Source: Anastatus disparis (Eukaryota; Arthropoda; Insecta; Hymenoptera; Eupelmidae). Taken from it: 64,000 nt of DNA. Numbering within the stretch: position 1 is the stretch's first letter; each line of letters opens with the position of its first letter. The stretch spans positions 670,501-734,500 of the forward strand of contig JAFFSR010000282.1 of NCBI GenBank assembly GCA_017163975.1. The letters are read 5' to 3'. The position numbers and the translations under genes were made by a program. Below the pieces are notes generated by a model that saw nothing but the letters and a program-made list of their open reading frames with translations, made no database searches and was not told where the DNA came from. Positions 32,223 to 43,822 of the stretch are shown piece after piece.

Positions 32223-32622
32223 GAGTCAGCTGTATACCGACACAGTTACCTGTTTTACCGAATCTATTTAAAATTTATTTTTTATAAAAACTAATAGCTA
32301 CAGGCAGAAATAAAGAGATGGTATCGATTCGTGTAATAGAAAGCAATATTTTCTCTGATAAGAATAATTTAATTCCACCGCTTTATTTTCAAGAAAAGTT
32401 GGAATAACTTGAAAATCCCATTATTTGACACTAATTTCTAATTTATTAAGTTATTCCAACTTTTCTTAAAAACGAAGCAATAAAATTAATTCATACTAAT
32501 CAAAGAAAATATTACATATTATTAAACACATCGAAATCATCTCTTTATTTTTGCCTCTTGTTGCTAATTTTGGGAAAAAAGTCAATTTTTCAATTAGAAA
32601 AGGACAGAGATACAGCGGACTC
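32223..32622. mobile_element. TTAA-flanked foldback MITE (family copy B)
   Basis: Flanked by TTAA at 32219-32222 and 32623-32626. Left end gagtcagctgtat and right end atacagcggactc. Shares aaaaggacagagata, gaagcaataaaattaatt and the paired agcaatattttct core with copy A at 24339-24719. Arms pair around a centre near 32425. Confidence 0.82.
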
Positions 32623-33022
32623 TTAACAGTTTAAATTTCGTTCATAAATAGCAATAAACATGCAGACGCTTGAAGCGTCGCCACTCTACTCTCGGGGTAA
32701 TCAAATACTATAAACTGCGTATAGCAGGATCTTATATCTCGACGTCTGAGACGTCCACACGAAATTAATTTTTGCTCAGCTTCGTATTAAGAGTTTTCAA
32801 GCTTTTTTAGAATTATCATCATTCGATATACGATAGAATTAAGTAGATTTTAGAATATATGATTTACGATTATCTTCGTTTTGCAAATTTTCGCTGAATT
32901 TTTTATCAAAATGTTATATATAACTTTATCGCAAAAATTTATGAAACTTTACTAAAAATTTATACACAAGACACGTTAAAGTTTTTATAATATTGTCTAA
33001 AAACTGTATAGTAAGCTATTAA

Positions 33023-33397
33023 GGGGATGTAAAATGGACACTACACCTGTACTCATAAATATTTACTATCTTTACATTTCATAGCAAAATTTTCAATAAA
33101 AAAATGCATTAAGTTGTAGTATGTACCATGAAGATTATTCAGTTAAATTATTTAAATGAATTCATTCATTAGTTATTGAGAATTTTGGGTTCCAAAATTA
33201 TTTATTAAAATTTTTCAATTTTGTACAGGAATCCAAATATCTTAAAAGCTAATGAATGAATTTATTTGAAAACTTATCAAAATAATCATCATGGTACATA
33301 CTACAAGCTAATGCATTCCTTTTCTGAAAATTCAGCAATAAAATAGAAAGGAAGCTAATATCTATAAGTACAGGTGTAGTGTCCGTTTTACATCTCC
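33023..33397. mobile_element. TTAA-flanked palindromic MITE, second family
   Basis: TTAA at 33019-33022 and 33398-33401. The left end ggggatgtaaaatggacact pairs with the right end agtgtccgttttacatctcc, and the pairing extends through the whole 375 bp (for example gtagtatgtaccatg against catggtacatactac). A relic end lies at 3070-3132. Confidence 0.88.
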
Positions 33398-33424
33398 TTA
33401 ATAAAATCTTGAAAAATTTTTCAT

Positions 33425-33615
33425 TATCCTATATGAAAATAATTTTTGTGAGAAATTGTTAATAACTGTTAATAATTGTAATAAACTACCGCAATTGAGA
33501 CATTAATAAAATTAATATTAATAATAAAATTATAATTATTAACAGTTATTCATATTTTATCACATTTTCACACAATTATTAATAGTTTTTCACAGAAATT
33601 ATTTCCATATGGGAT
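33425..33615. mobile_element. Short copy of the ATCCCATATGG palindromic element family
   Basis: Left end atcctatatgaaaataattt and right end aaattatttccatatgggat. The interior has the atgttaataact/attaacagttatt repeats seen in the longer copies at 60152-60874 and 61639-63085. At 191 bp it is an internally deleted form. Confidence 0.82.
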
Positions 33616-34026
33616 AATCTTACAAAAACTTTTTATAATAATCTTGTATTTTTCATTAAAACATTATCATAGTATTAACACGTATTAACTTCGCTGTAAA
33701 ATTAATAGAACTTTAATAAAAGGCTTGTATAATACATGAAGATTACAATACATTATAAATATTTTTTAACAAAAATATTGTTGAAAAATATTTTGTGTTA
33801 TGAAATAACTTATTATTATTAATTTTATTAATTTATTTCTATGTATTTCTTTTATATTTTTTAAAATAGAATGCAATCTATCTTCTGAATTTACACAAAA
33901 AGCAGTTTAAAAAAAATTATACATATTTTCTAAAAGAAGAATAAGAAAAATTTTTAAGAAGGAAAAACAATAGGTATGTGATTAAATAAAAGCATATATA
34001 TTTATTTTTTATATATTTTAAATATC

Positions 34027-34538
34027 ATGTCAAATAGTATAAAAATAGTAACTGTTGGTGATGGAAATTGTTTATTTCGTTGTTTTTCTTTTTTTTATAT
34101 AATGATCAAAATTATCATAATATAACAAGAAAAATTGTCGTAAATAATATTATTGATAATTGGAATCGCTATGAATCTTTTATCATAGGAAGAATATATA
34201 ATGAAATTGAAATTAAAAACATGAATTGCTATAAACAATTAATGTCAAAATGTGGAGAATATGGAACAGATACTGAAATATATAGGTTCTGTGAAATTTA
34301 TAATGTATTTATTACAGTTTGTTTTAATAATTGTAATATTATTCATTATTTTGGTAACAATGAAAGTATATGGAAATTAAAACTATTATTTAGTAGAAAT
34401 TATGATGATGGTCATTACGATATAATTGATTTATATAATACTAATTTTAAATTAGAACAAAATAAAATAAAAAATGTAAACAATTATAAAAACGTAAATT
34501 TTTATGTAACAAAGAAATTAGTCCATGTAAAAAAATAA
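34027..34538 (+). pseudogene. OTU cysteine protease domain of the Helitron
   Basis: The start is ATG 34027. The first residues include VGDGNCLFRCFSFF (34054-34095), with catalytic Asp and Cys of the OTU fold. A T-run at about 34088-34097 then shifts the frame, and the remaining domain is read from another frame to the TAA at 34536-34538. It includes DDGHYDIIDLY, which supplies the catalytic His. Size (about 150 residues) is normal for OTU. OTU domains are a known accessory of some animal and plant Helitrons; the substrate there is unknown. Confidence 0.75.
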
Positions 34539-34708
34539 AAATTACAAATCATGAAAATAGTAATGTAACTATAGAAAATAATACTAATAAAAAAATTATA
34601 AACAATAAAAATATATAAAAAAGAAAAAATGAAGAAAAAAATCTTATAAGTAAGAAGATCAAAATAATTAAATCGACAGATAATATAGAAATAATAGCTA
34701 AAAAAAAT

Positions 34709-36635
34709 GATTATATATCTGATTTTGGTGAAATTGATTTTAAATGTTCCTACTGTTCTGCAGTATTTTGGAAAGAAGAAAAAAAAATTTACTTGTTGTC
34801 GCAAAGGAAAAATTAAATTATCACCTTTGAGTTTATATAATAATAAATTAAAAGAATTAATCTTATATAATAATGTTTTTAGACATTTAATTAGGTATTA
34901 TAATAACCTATTTTGTTTTGCTACTTTTAGTGCTAATATAATTTATGAAAAACAAAAATCAATTTATAATTTAAAACTTCAAGGTCAAGTACATCATTAT
35001 GTTCCTAAAACTTTAATACTAAATAATAATCAAGAACCTTGTTGTGGTCAATTTTATATTTATGATGATAATACTGCGATTGAAAAAAAATTAAAAACTA
35101 ATAAAAATTTAATAAAAGATCATTTGGATTTATTAACAAAAGTATTTAATAGTAATCCTTATGCTAAATATTATAAACATTTACATCAATTAACAAACTT
35201 AGAGAATTTACCAAATTATAAATTATATTTTATCAGAAAAAATGATAAACACAAGCATCGTTACAATAAATCTCTAACATCTGAATGTGGGGCTATAATA
35301 GTATCACAATCTGCAATTTCAGAAGATTATGATTTATGCATTTATCCTAAAAATACAATAGAAAATGAACCAAAACATGTTTATTTAAGTAAATTATCTC
35401 AACATGTAGATCCGTTAGTTTTTCCAATTCTTTTTCCATCTGGGGACTTAGGTTGGAGTATTGGTCATACTCAAAGTCCTAAATCTTTAGAAAATTTAAC
35501 GATGTTACAACATTACTCATATAGATTGGCTTATAGGCCAGATTCTATTAATTTTAATCCTTTACTATATTGTGGACGATTAACGCAATAATATTTTCTA
35601 CATGTTGCAATTCAAATTGAAAATAATAGAATGAATTTTCTAAGAAATAATCAACGACAATTAAGAATTGAATGTTATCAAGGCTTATTAGACCATGTAT
35701 TAAATAGCGCTTGTAATATATCAAATAATTTTGAGAAAAAAGAAAAAATAGGTAATCTACTTATATTTCCACCAACTTATATAGGAAGTCCTAGATATAC
35801 GCAACAACATTATCAAGATGCAATGGCCATTTATAGAGAGGTTGGTAGACCTAATATTTTTATTACTATGACTTGTAATCCAAGGTGGAAAGAATTAAAA
35901 AGAGTTTTAAAAAAATTTCCAGCAGGTACTACTCCTAATGATATCCCTAATATAACAGTTATATTATTTTATGCTAAATTCAATAAATTACTTGATGATA
36001 TCGTTAAAAAAAATATTTTTGGTAAAGTTATTGCTTATGTATACACAATTGAATTTCAAAAAAGAGGTTTACCACATGCTCATATTCTTATAACGTTACA
36101 CTCTGATGATAAATTAATAACTCAAGAAAAAATAGATAAATATGTTTCAGCTGAAATTCCAAATAGTGATGACAAGGAATTACAAAAATTAGTAATTAAA
36201 CACATGTTGCATGGACCACATAACAATAATTCACCATGTTACGATAAAAATAAAAATACTTGTACAAAAAAATATCCAAAAAATTTTGTTAATAATACTA
36301 TTATTCAAAAAAATGGATTTCCGGAATATAAACGAATAAATAATTCACACGAAAATCATTATTATAAAATTAAAAATAATAAACAAATTATTCCTGTAGA
36401 TAATTCAATAGTTGTACCTTACAATAGTTATTTACTCGGAAAATATAAGTGTCATATAAATTTTGAAATATGTGCCACTATACACAGTATAAAATATGTT
36501 TATAATTATATTCATAAAGGTGGAGATAAAGCTTTTTGTAAAATAAAAAAAAAATGATGATAAAGACGAAAAAGAGACTTATGATGAAATTACACAATTT
36601 ATAAATGGAAGATATATGAGTCCTATGGAAGCAGA
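34709..36635 (+). pseudogene. Helitron-like N domain and Rep (HUH) endonuclease, broken
   Basis: The zinc-like start FKCSYCSAVFWKEE (34739-34780) is in one frame; a run of A at about 34780-34788 shifts to the next, where CCRKGKIKLSPL continues. The Helitron N domain includes HVDPLVFPILFPSGDLGWS. A TAA at 35589-35591 interrupts the frame within an otherwise continuous match (GRLTQ before, NNRMNFLRNNQRQLR after). Rep follows with NIFITMTCNPRWKEL, the HUH motif GLPHAHILI (36068-36094) and the tyrosine motif IKYVYNYIHKGGDK near 36490-36530. An A10 run near 36547 and another break near 36632 change frame twice. Active Rep would nick and join DNA strands in rolling-circle transposition. Confidence 0.85.
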
Positions 36636-38463
36636 TTATCTGAATTTCCGATATGTGGAAGAAGTCATACAGTTGTTAGATTAGCTGTTCATACGGAAAA
36701 TCAGCAAAAAATTATATTCGAAGAAAATAAAGAATCAAAAGCTTTAGACAAATGGAAAACAACATTAACTGCATGGTTTGATCTTCATATTAAAGATGAG
36801 TTTGCAAAACAAATAAAATACAGTAATATACCTAAATATTACGTATTCAATAACAATAAATGTTGGATCAAACGTACTCGTGATAAAAAACATAAAGCTA
36901 TTGGAAGATTAAATATTGTGTCTCCTAAAGATACTGAAAGATTCCATTTAAAATTAATTTTAAATCGTGTTAAAGGCATAACTTCATTTACAGAATTAAG
37001 AACTTTCGAAAACATAACGTATAATACTTTTAAAGAAACAGCAGTTGCAATGGGGCTAATAGAAAGTTCTTCGCAAATATTTGATATATTTTCTGAAGCT
37101 TGTACCATTATGCTACCGAGTCAGTTGCGTCAATATTTTGCATGGTTACTTTTATCAGAAAATATTCAAGGTAATGAAATATGGAATAAATTTAAAGAAT
37201 ATTTTAGTGAAGATTTTGAAGATGATAAAGAAAATAAAACATTAAATGAAATTAATAAAATTTTATTGACAGAAGAAATGTCTTGTAAAAATTTTAGTTT
37301 ACCAGAACCAATAGAAAAAATTATCCATGAAAATCAGGAAGAAAATTCAAAAATTATTGAATATAATAAACATATGTTTAATGGAATGTATTTATTAATA
37401 AATCAAGATCAAAAATTTATTTTTGACGACATAATAAAATATTTCTCTAAATTATATTTTATTGATGGACCAGGTGGTATTGGAAAAACATTTTTGTATA
37501 AAACATTTATGTGGTAATGATTTACCATTTGGTGATAAATTAATAATTTTAGGAGGTGATTTTCGCCAAATACTTCCTGTTATAAAAAATAGTTTTAAAG
37601 ATATAATAGTACAAAATAGTTTAAAATATTCTTTTTTATGGCCGTTATTTGAAATTAAAAAATTAAATAAAAATATCCGCTGCAATAATAAATCATTTAA
37701 TTCTTTATTATTACAAATAGGTGAAGGTCAAATTGAATCATTTCAAATTCCTGATAAATGGAAAACTAATGATATTTGTTTAAAAATATATAAAAACATT
37801 AATAATAATGACAACATAAATCAAGTAATATTAGCAGCTCATAACGATGACATAAATAATTTTAATAAAAGAATATTAAAATTACTTAACGGCGAATCGA
37901 TAACTTATTATAGCATAGATTATGCTACTCATAAAGGAGTCGATCAAAGTGATGATAATATCGAATTGAATTATCCAATAGAAACTCTTAATAAAATAAA
38001 AGAAGGTTTACCACCACACATATTGGAATTAAAAGTTAATGCTATAGTTATATTAATAAGAAATTTAAGTATTACCGAAGGTTCATGTAATGGAACAAGA
38101 TTAAAAATTATAAAATTATATAAATATAATCTTGAAGCTGAAAGCATTACTGGAGAAAAAATTGGAAATAAAGTTTTTATTCAAAGAATAACATTAAATA
38201 CTGGTGAATCATCGTCTTTACCCTTTATACCTTATAGAAAACAATTTCCTGTAACATTAGCTTTTACTATGACTATTAACAAATCTCAAGGTCAAAGTTT
38301 TGATGAGATTGGATTATTTATTAAAAGACCTTTATTTTCGCATGGACAGCTTTACGTTGCACTGTCGAGATGTAAAAATCCCAACAAAATATACATACAA
38401 AATGAATCTGAAAATAAATTTGAAATATTAAATATTGTTTGGAAAGAAATTTTTAATTGTTAA
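36636..38463 (+). pseudogene. Helitron Pif1-type helicase with internal deletion removing Walker B region
   Basis: The frame from 36636 starts with LSEFPICGRSHTVVRLAVHT, runs through the Rep-helicase hinge, and reaches Walker A as YFIDGPGGIGKTFLYKT (37456-37506). It then ends at a TAA (37515-37517). The next helicase frame overlaps it and begins directly with CGNDLPFGDKLIILGGDFRQ, the motif III region. In intact Pif1-type helicases about 100 residues, including motif Ia and the Walker B motif, lie between these two points, so they have been deleted out of frame. Downstream motifs are present (TINKSQGQSFDEIGLF; LYVALSRCKNP), ending at 38463. The helicase is inactive in this copy. Confidence 0.85.
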
Positions 38464-38567
38464 TTAAATTTAAAAATATTGTAAAAATAAATACAGTTTA
38501 TAAGAAAATAAACATAAAATGAATTATAATTCAATTAATATAAAATAAATTTATATATTAGATAAAC

Positions 38568-38765
38568 ATGGAAAACAATGAACAATTGAATGTTGATAAT
38601 AACGCAAATCGGCAAATTATGGAATGGGATCCAATTAATAATATGTATATTGAACCTGTATCTAACGAAGAATTAGAAGAATTGTCTAACTTAAATGCTG
38701 AAATTAATGAATATGAAGAAATAGAATATCTTCAAGAAGTAGAAGATGAAGAAAATTATTATTAA
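38568..38765 (+). CDS. Small acidic ORF after the Helitron helicase
   Basis: 65 codons from ATG 38568, very acidic at the C-terminus (EELEELSNLNAEINEYEEIE). It sits about 100 bases after the helicase stop. No family recognised. Composition is less repetitive than the surrounding DNA. It may be a Helitron accessory ORF, a remnant, or chance. A second short open stretch (38815-39009) without ATG also follows. Confidence 0.25.
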   Translation: MENNEQLNVDNNANRQIMEWDPINNMYIEPVSNEELEELSNLNAEINEYEEIEYLQEVEDEENYY

Positions 38766-39139
38766 TATGTAAAAGAACAAAAATTATCTGAGTGATCTGA
38801 ATTAATACAAAAATTTGATATATATATTTGATATACATTATTATAAAGAATGGAAAGATGTTCCTGAATGTTTTCAATTTCAGGTTCAAGAAATTTTTCA
38901 ATATCTAATAAATAATGTCGATTTCGACATAGAAGGTATTAAAAATGATGAAAATTATTATGAAAATTTATTAATAATAAGTAATATAATCTATGAATTA
39001 TATTTTTAAAATGATAATTATTTATATACACCTTTAAAATGTTTCAAAAAATAAAAATCAAAATATTTACATGTAATAACAATAATAATTTTTCATATTT
39101 TGTTAATGACAATATATTTTATTTTTATGAATTTATAAA

Positions 39140-41040
39140 TTTTTTTCAGCGATAGTTTAAAAGTAGTTTATAAAATTAATTTTAGCAAAAATAAAAAAAA
39201 AAAATACTAAAATTTTTAAAATAATATAAATCTGTATGCTTTTTTCAACGACAATAAAAATAAATTTGTAAACTATTTTTAAAAATAGTAAAAACAGATA
39301 TACATATTTTTTAACGACACTAAACAATAAATTTGTACGCTTTTTTCAGCGACAATAAAATATAAATTTATAAGTTTTATAATAAAAATGATTTTGTAAG
39401 CTTTTTTTAGCGACAACAAATAATAAATTTGTACGCTTTTATAATCTTTTTTTAGCGACGATAAACAATAAATTTGTGTGCTTTTTTTAGCGACAATAAA
39501 AATAAATTTGTAAGCTTCTTTTAACGACAACTAATAAATTTGTATGCTTATATTAAATTTTTTTAGTGACAACAAACAATAGATCTGTACGCTTCAACAA
39601 CAAAAATAAATAAATTTATAATCTTTTTTAGTGACAGTAAACAATAAATTTTTACGCTTTTTTCAACAACAATAAGATATAAATTTATAAGGTTGTTTTA
39701 GCGATTGTGAAAAATGAATTTGTAAGCTTCTTTTAGCGACAACAAACAATAAATTTGTATGCATATATGAGGTTTTTTTAGTGACAACAAACAATAGATC
39801 TGTACGCTTCAGCGACAATAATAAATGAATTTGTGATCTTTTTTAACGACAGTAAACAATAAATTCATACGCTTTTTTCAACAACAATGAGATATAAATT
39901 TGTAAGTTTCTTTTAGCGATTATGACAAATAAATTTGTGAGCTTTTTTTAGCGACATTAAACAATAAATTTATATGCTTGTTTGAAATTTTTTTAGCGAC
40001 AACAAACAATCGCTTCAGCGACAATAATAAATTTGTAAGCTTTTTTAGCGACAATAAAGATGAATTTGTAAGCTTTTTTTAGCGGCAACAAACAATAAAT
40101 TTGTATGCTTATATGAAATTTTTTTGGTGACAACAAACAATAAATCTGTACGCTTCAGCGACAATAATAAATAAATTTGTAATCTTTTTTAGCGACAATA
40201 AACAATAAATTCATACGCTTTTTCCAACAACAATGAGATATAAATTTGTAAGTTTCTTTTAGCGATTATGACAAATAAATTTGTAAGCTTCTCTTAGCGA
40301 CATTAAACAATAAATTTATATGCTTGTTTGAAATTTTTTCAGCGACAACAAACAATCGCTTCAGCGACAATAATAAATGAATTTGTAATCATTTCTAACT
40401 ACAGTAAACAATACATTTGTACGCTTTTTTCAACGACAATGAGATATAAATTTATAAGTTTCTTTTAATTATTATAAAAAATAAATTTGTAAGCTTTTTT
40501 TAGCGACAATAAACAATAAATTTATATACTTGTATAAAATTTATTTAGCGACAACAAACAATCGCTTCAGCGACAATAAATTTGTAAGCTTTTTTAGCGA
40601 CAATAAAGATGAATTCGTAAGCTTCTTTTAGCGACAACAAACAATAAATTTGTATGCTTATATTAAATTTTTTTTGGTGACAATAAACAATAAATCTGTA
40701 CGCTTCAGCAACAATAATAAATGAATTTGTAATCTTTTTTAGCGACAGTGAACAATAAATTTGTACGCTTTTTTCAACGACAATGAGATATAAATTTATA
40801 AGTTTCTTTTAGTGATTATAAAAAATAAATTTGTAAGCTTTTTTTAGCGACAATAAACAATAAATTTATATGTTTGTATAAAGTTTTTTTAGCGACAACA
40901 AACAATCGCTTCAGCGACAATAGTAAATTTGTAAGCTTTTTTTAGCGACAATAAAGATGAATATGTAAGCTTCTTTTAGCGACAATGAAGATGAATTTGT
41001 AAGCTTCTTTTAGCGACAACAAACAATGCTTTTTATAAGC
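39140..41040. repeat. Nested minisatellite with aaatttgtaagctttttttag-type units
   Basis: A short core (ttttagcgacaataaacaataaatttgt with variants) recurs dozens of times. There is a higher-order pattern: the variant aatttgtaatcttttttag recurs near 39831, 40173, 40382 and 40727 at alternating spacings of about 210 and 344 bp, implying a period of about 550 bp. It lies downstream of the Helitron genes and could belong to its 3' end. It has no spacer uniqueness, so it is not a CRISPR. Confidence 0.88.
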
Positions 41041-41594
41041 TTTTAATGCAGCCATATATTTTCATGCTGGTCTCAAGCCCAAAAATCTTTTATTAAGACA
41101 AATATGTAAATATCTTATTTCTAATTTAAGAAAAACATGTTTTATTTAAATACAATTGTTAATAAAGTACCTATGGATATTAAGCTAAATTCATTTTGTA
41201 ATTCATAGTTTAGTATTGTAATTAATGAATTTTTTCAATAATAAAAATAAAGATACAATATATAGAAATAAAAATATCAGAATAAAAATAAAAATATTAT
41301 ATATTTATCTGAATAAAGAAAATGCAGAGAGGAAGCTTTGTATTATCAATTAATTATGTTTGCAATTATATTAATAGAATATTAATAATAATAATTTTTT
41401 TTTTCATTTTTTAAATTCAATATTAGAATACGAAAAAACTTTATAATATTAAATAATTACAGTTACAATCATAATAATAAAATATTACTAATTAGAATAA
41501 TATTAAATTACTTATGATTGTTATTATAATAATAGAATATTATTAATAATAAGAATATTTTTTTATTACTAATTACTTAATCATAATATCATAG
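41041..41594. other. AT-rich stretch, no gene
   Basis: Nothing coding or structured recognised; simple AT/ATT-rich sequence. Confidence 0.6.
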
Positions 41595-41960
41595 TGGGGA
41601 GGAGGGCATAATGAGGGGGGGCTATAAAAAGTGAGGGAGAGGGGGAGCAAATTGAGGGGGGGCTACAAAAATTAAGAAGGGTTAGGGGGCTGAGGGGGAG
41701 GCCTAAGTTACGTTAATTTTGGAATAGCCATTTATAAGAGAAATTACAACGTAATTTGAGGGGGGGCTATGCCGACAGACATTAGAGGAGGGGCTGATAG
41801 GGGGCTGCAAAAATTGAGGGGGGGCGAGGGGGGCCTAAGTTACGCTTATTTCGGAATAGCCATTTATAAGAGGAATTACAACGTAATTTGAGGGGGGCAA
41901 ATTGAGAGGGGGCTGAGGGGGGCTACAAAAATTGAGGGGGGGCTGAGGGGGGGGGGTCGA
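41595..41960. repeat. G-rich tandem array with embedded 60-bp direct repeat
   Basis: Repeats of gaggggggctacaaaaattg form many G5-G10 runs on the plus strand. A 60-bp block beginning cctaagttacgttaatttt or cctaagttacgcttatttc and containing ggaatagccatttataag occurs at about 41702 and 41830. The runs could form G-quadruplexes. Confidence 0.85.
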
Positions 41961-42233
41961 TTTAAGAATTTTGAGAGTTTGCTCCTTCTGATGCATCCCA
42001 AAGAATTCATGAGGATAGATTTTTTCAGTAAAAAAGTATTTGCATGTGTCTCAGAACAGCAACCAAGCCCTATTTTCAGCTAAAAATTAAAGTAGTGATC
42101 AAATTAAGCTCTAAATCACATAAAATGACTATATGACCCATATAATAATGTATTGAGCTTCTCGAATCGTTACCAAAAAATTCATACGAATACATTTCTT
42201 CAGTACAGAAGTATCTACTTAAATCTTATAAGA
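41961..42233. other. Intergenic
   Basis: No gene or repeat recognised. Confidence 0.5.
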
Positions 42234-43107
42234 CACTCAATTCTCGCTATAACGAGTTTCGCTATGACGAGCGTTCGATAGAACGAGCATTTTTATCTCA
42301 CTAAAGCGAGCAAAATGCTCCCCCTTCTGCCCCCACTACTCAATCTATTTTTCTTCATGCCCTGCTCGAAAATTCGATCTACCTCCTTGCATACGCGCAA
42401 CGAGAGCCGATGTTCCCTCCCTATCGACGCGCAGTAATGTACTATTTAAATAATATATGATTTCGTGTAATGTACTATTTAAATAATATATAATCTTTTA
42501 CTATATCTATATTTTTATTATTATATATGTATGTTTATAATTATTTATTTTTATTTATATTATTTTTTCATGTACATTTTAATTACATAACATCAAATTA
42601 ATGTGCTTAAAAAAAAATTTTATATTCAGATGATTATTAGTAAATTGACCGTATCAACATGAAAAAACAAAAAATAATTACAATAAAAAACTAACTACGA
42701 AAGAAAACAGAAAATTAACTCAACAATTATAAAGCAAAATTAAATTTTATTTTCATTGCTTTTAAAAAAAAAATCAAGAGCAATATCTCGAGCTTTTATC
42801 AGCGTTGCTCTTTCCGCATATGAAATTTGATTTACATCTTGACTCCAATCAAGCATGGTTTAACCCATTCAAAAAACATTTTCAGAAGAATGAAACTTAA
42901 AATAAATAAATTAAAATAAACAATCTTATTTCAATGAAGATTAAACGGTTACACACGTACAATCGATATAGTGATTGTTTATATTCGTTCGGTATTGTTT
43001 CGCTCATTATTCTAAACATAGCATTTTTTGAGTGGTGGGGGCCCCTCTCACGCTCGTAATAGCGAGAGAAATTATTCCCGAGTTGCTTGTAATAGCGAGA
43101 ATTGAGT
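42234..43107. mobile_element. pogo/Tigger-like non-autonomous DNA element
   Basis: The left end cactcaattctcgctataac pairs with the right end agcgagaattgagtg. Subterminal copies of the cgctat-acgag motif occur on both sides (42240-42305 and 43050-43100). The TIR pattern, CA-TC followed by ctcgctataacgag, resembles pogo/Tigger elements. Minus-strand sequence near 42780-42870 reads WSQDVNQISYAERATLIKAR, a possible transposase relic. About 874 bp. Confidence 0.75.
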
Positions 43108-43333
43108 GTAGCTGTTTAATTTTACTTTCTGCTAAAAGTAAGGATGGCATTCAAATTATACCAAGTCATAAATTGATCATTTAGCTTTTCCAAATGACAA
43201 TATTTCATCTCAGAGTCAGAGATTTAAGTCAAGATTCATGAATATACATCCTTAGTAAATGAAACAAATAATCTGTAAAGATCCTAGCGTTGATTCATAT
43301 AGAAGAATTATTCAATTCTTTAATAACCCAAAA

Positions 43334-43822
43334 TTAGTACATTGACCACTGATTAAATTCATCTTTCACGCTATAATACAAATTATAAAAATGAAATATA
43401 ATACTAATCGAGTTTTGAATATGTAAACGTAAAATATATGTGATATACATTAAAACATTAACATTTAATAAAAAATAGTTTATTGAACTAAGATTGATTA
43501 CTTTATTTATTTTAGATCCTGTGTATGAGTTGTACCAAATAACTTTCCAATTCAAAGAATGTTTTTTTCTTATTTTTTTCAAATCCTTTGTACTTTGACG
43601 CTCTAATTTTTTTATAACTTTTTTTTGGGACTTTGTACGCTTATAAATAATTTCTGTGAGTAAAGGCAATGACCCCCATAATGCTTTGGAAGCGAAAAAA
43701 TTTGTTTTCATTGAAATGTAACTAGTTAATTCAAAGTTGCTACGAAAATTGAAATATGAAATCTGTGCACCGGGAATTTTATTTATTTTGATTATGAAAT
43801 GATCTAGATTATTATAACACAA
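43334..43822 (-). CDS. Unrecognised ORF, 162 codons
   Basis: Lys/Asn/Ile-rich with a basic stretch (KRTKSQKKVIKKLERQSTK). No family recognised. Composition of the C-terminal half looks random. It lies downstream of the decayed transposase-like gene on the same strand and may be part of that mobile element. Confidence 0.2.
   Translation of the reverse strand: MCYNNLDHFIIKINKIPGAQISYFNFRSNFELTSYISMKTNFFASKALWGSLPLLTEIIYKRTKSQKKVIKKLERQSTKDLKKIRKKHSLNWKVIWYNSYTGSKINKVINLSSINYFLLNVNVLMYITYILRLHIQNSISIIFHFYNLYYSVKDEFNQWSMY

Larger units (their letters stand above)
31252..34026. other. Intergenic AT-rich stretch with three small foldback elements
   Basis: No coding region found. It contains the elements at 32223-32622, 33023-33397 and 33425-33615 (separate entries). 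The rest is AT-rich and unremarkable. Confidence 0.6.
34027..38463 (+). mobile_element. Decayed autonomous Helitron encoding OTU, Rep and Pif1-type helicase
   Basis: Plus-strand order: OTU protease domain, Cys-rich N-terminal zinc region, Helitron-like N domain, Rep HUH endonuclease, Pif1-family helicase. The coding is spread over all three frames by several frameshifts, one in-frame stop and one larger deletion. Composition is very AT-rich, like the flanks. The 5' TC and 3' CTRR termini were not identified; the repeats at 39140-41040 may belong to its 3' end. Confidence 0.88.

Noticed and set aside
34502..34804. 100-codon Phe/Ile-rich minus ORF
   Set aside because: Antisense to Helitron coding sequence; composition is AT artefact.
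39140..41040. CRISPR-like regular repeat
   Set aside because: Units vary in sequence and spacing, have no unique spacers, and the context is a eukaryotic transposon.
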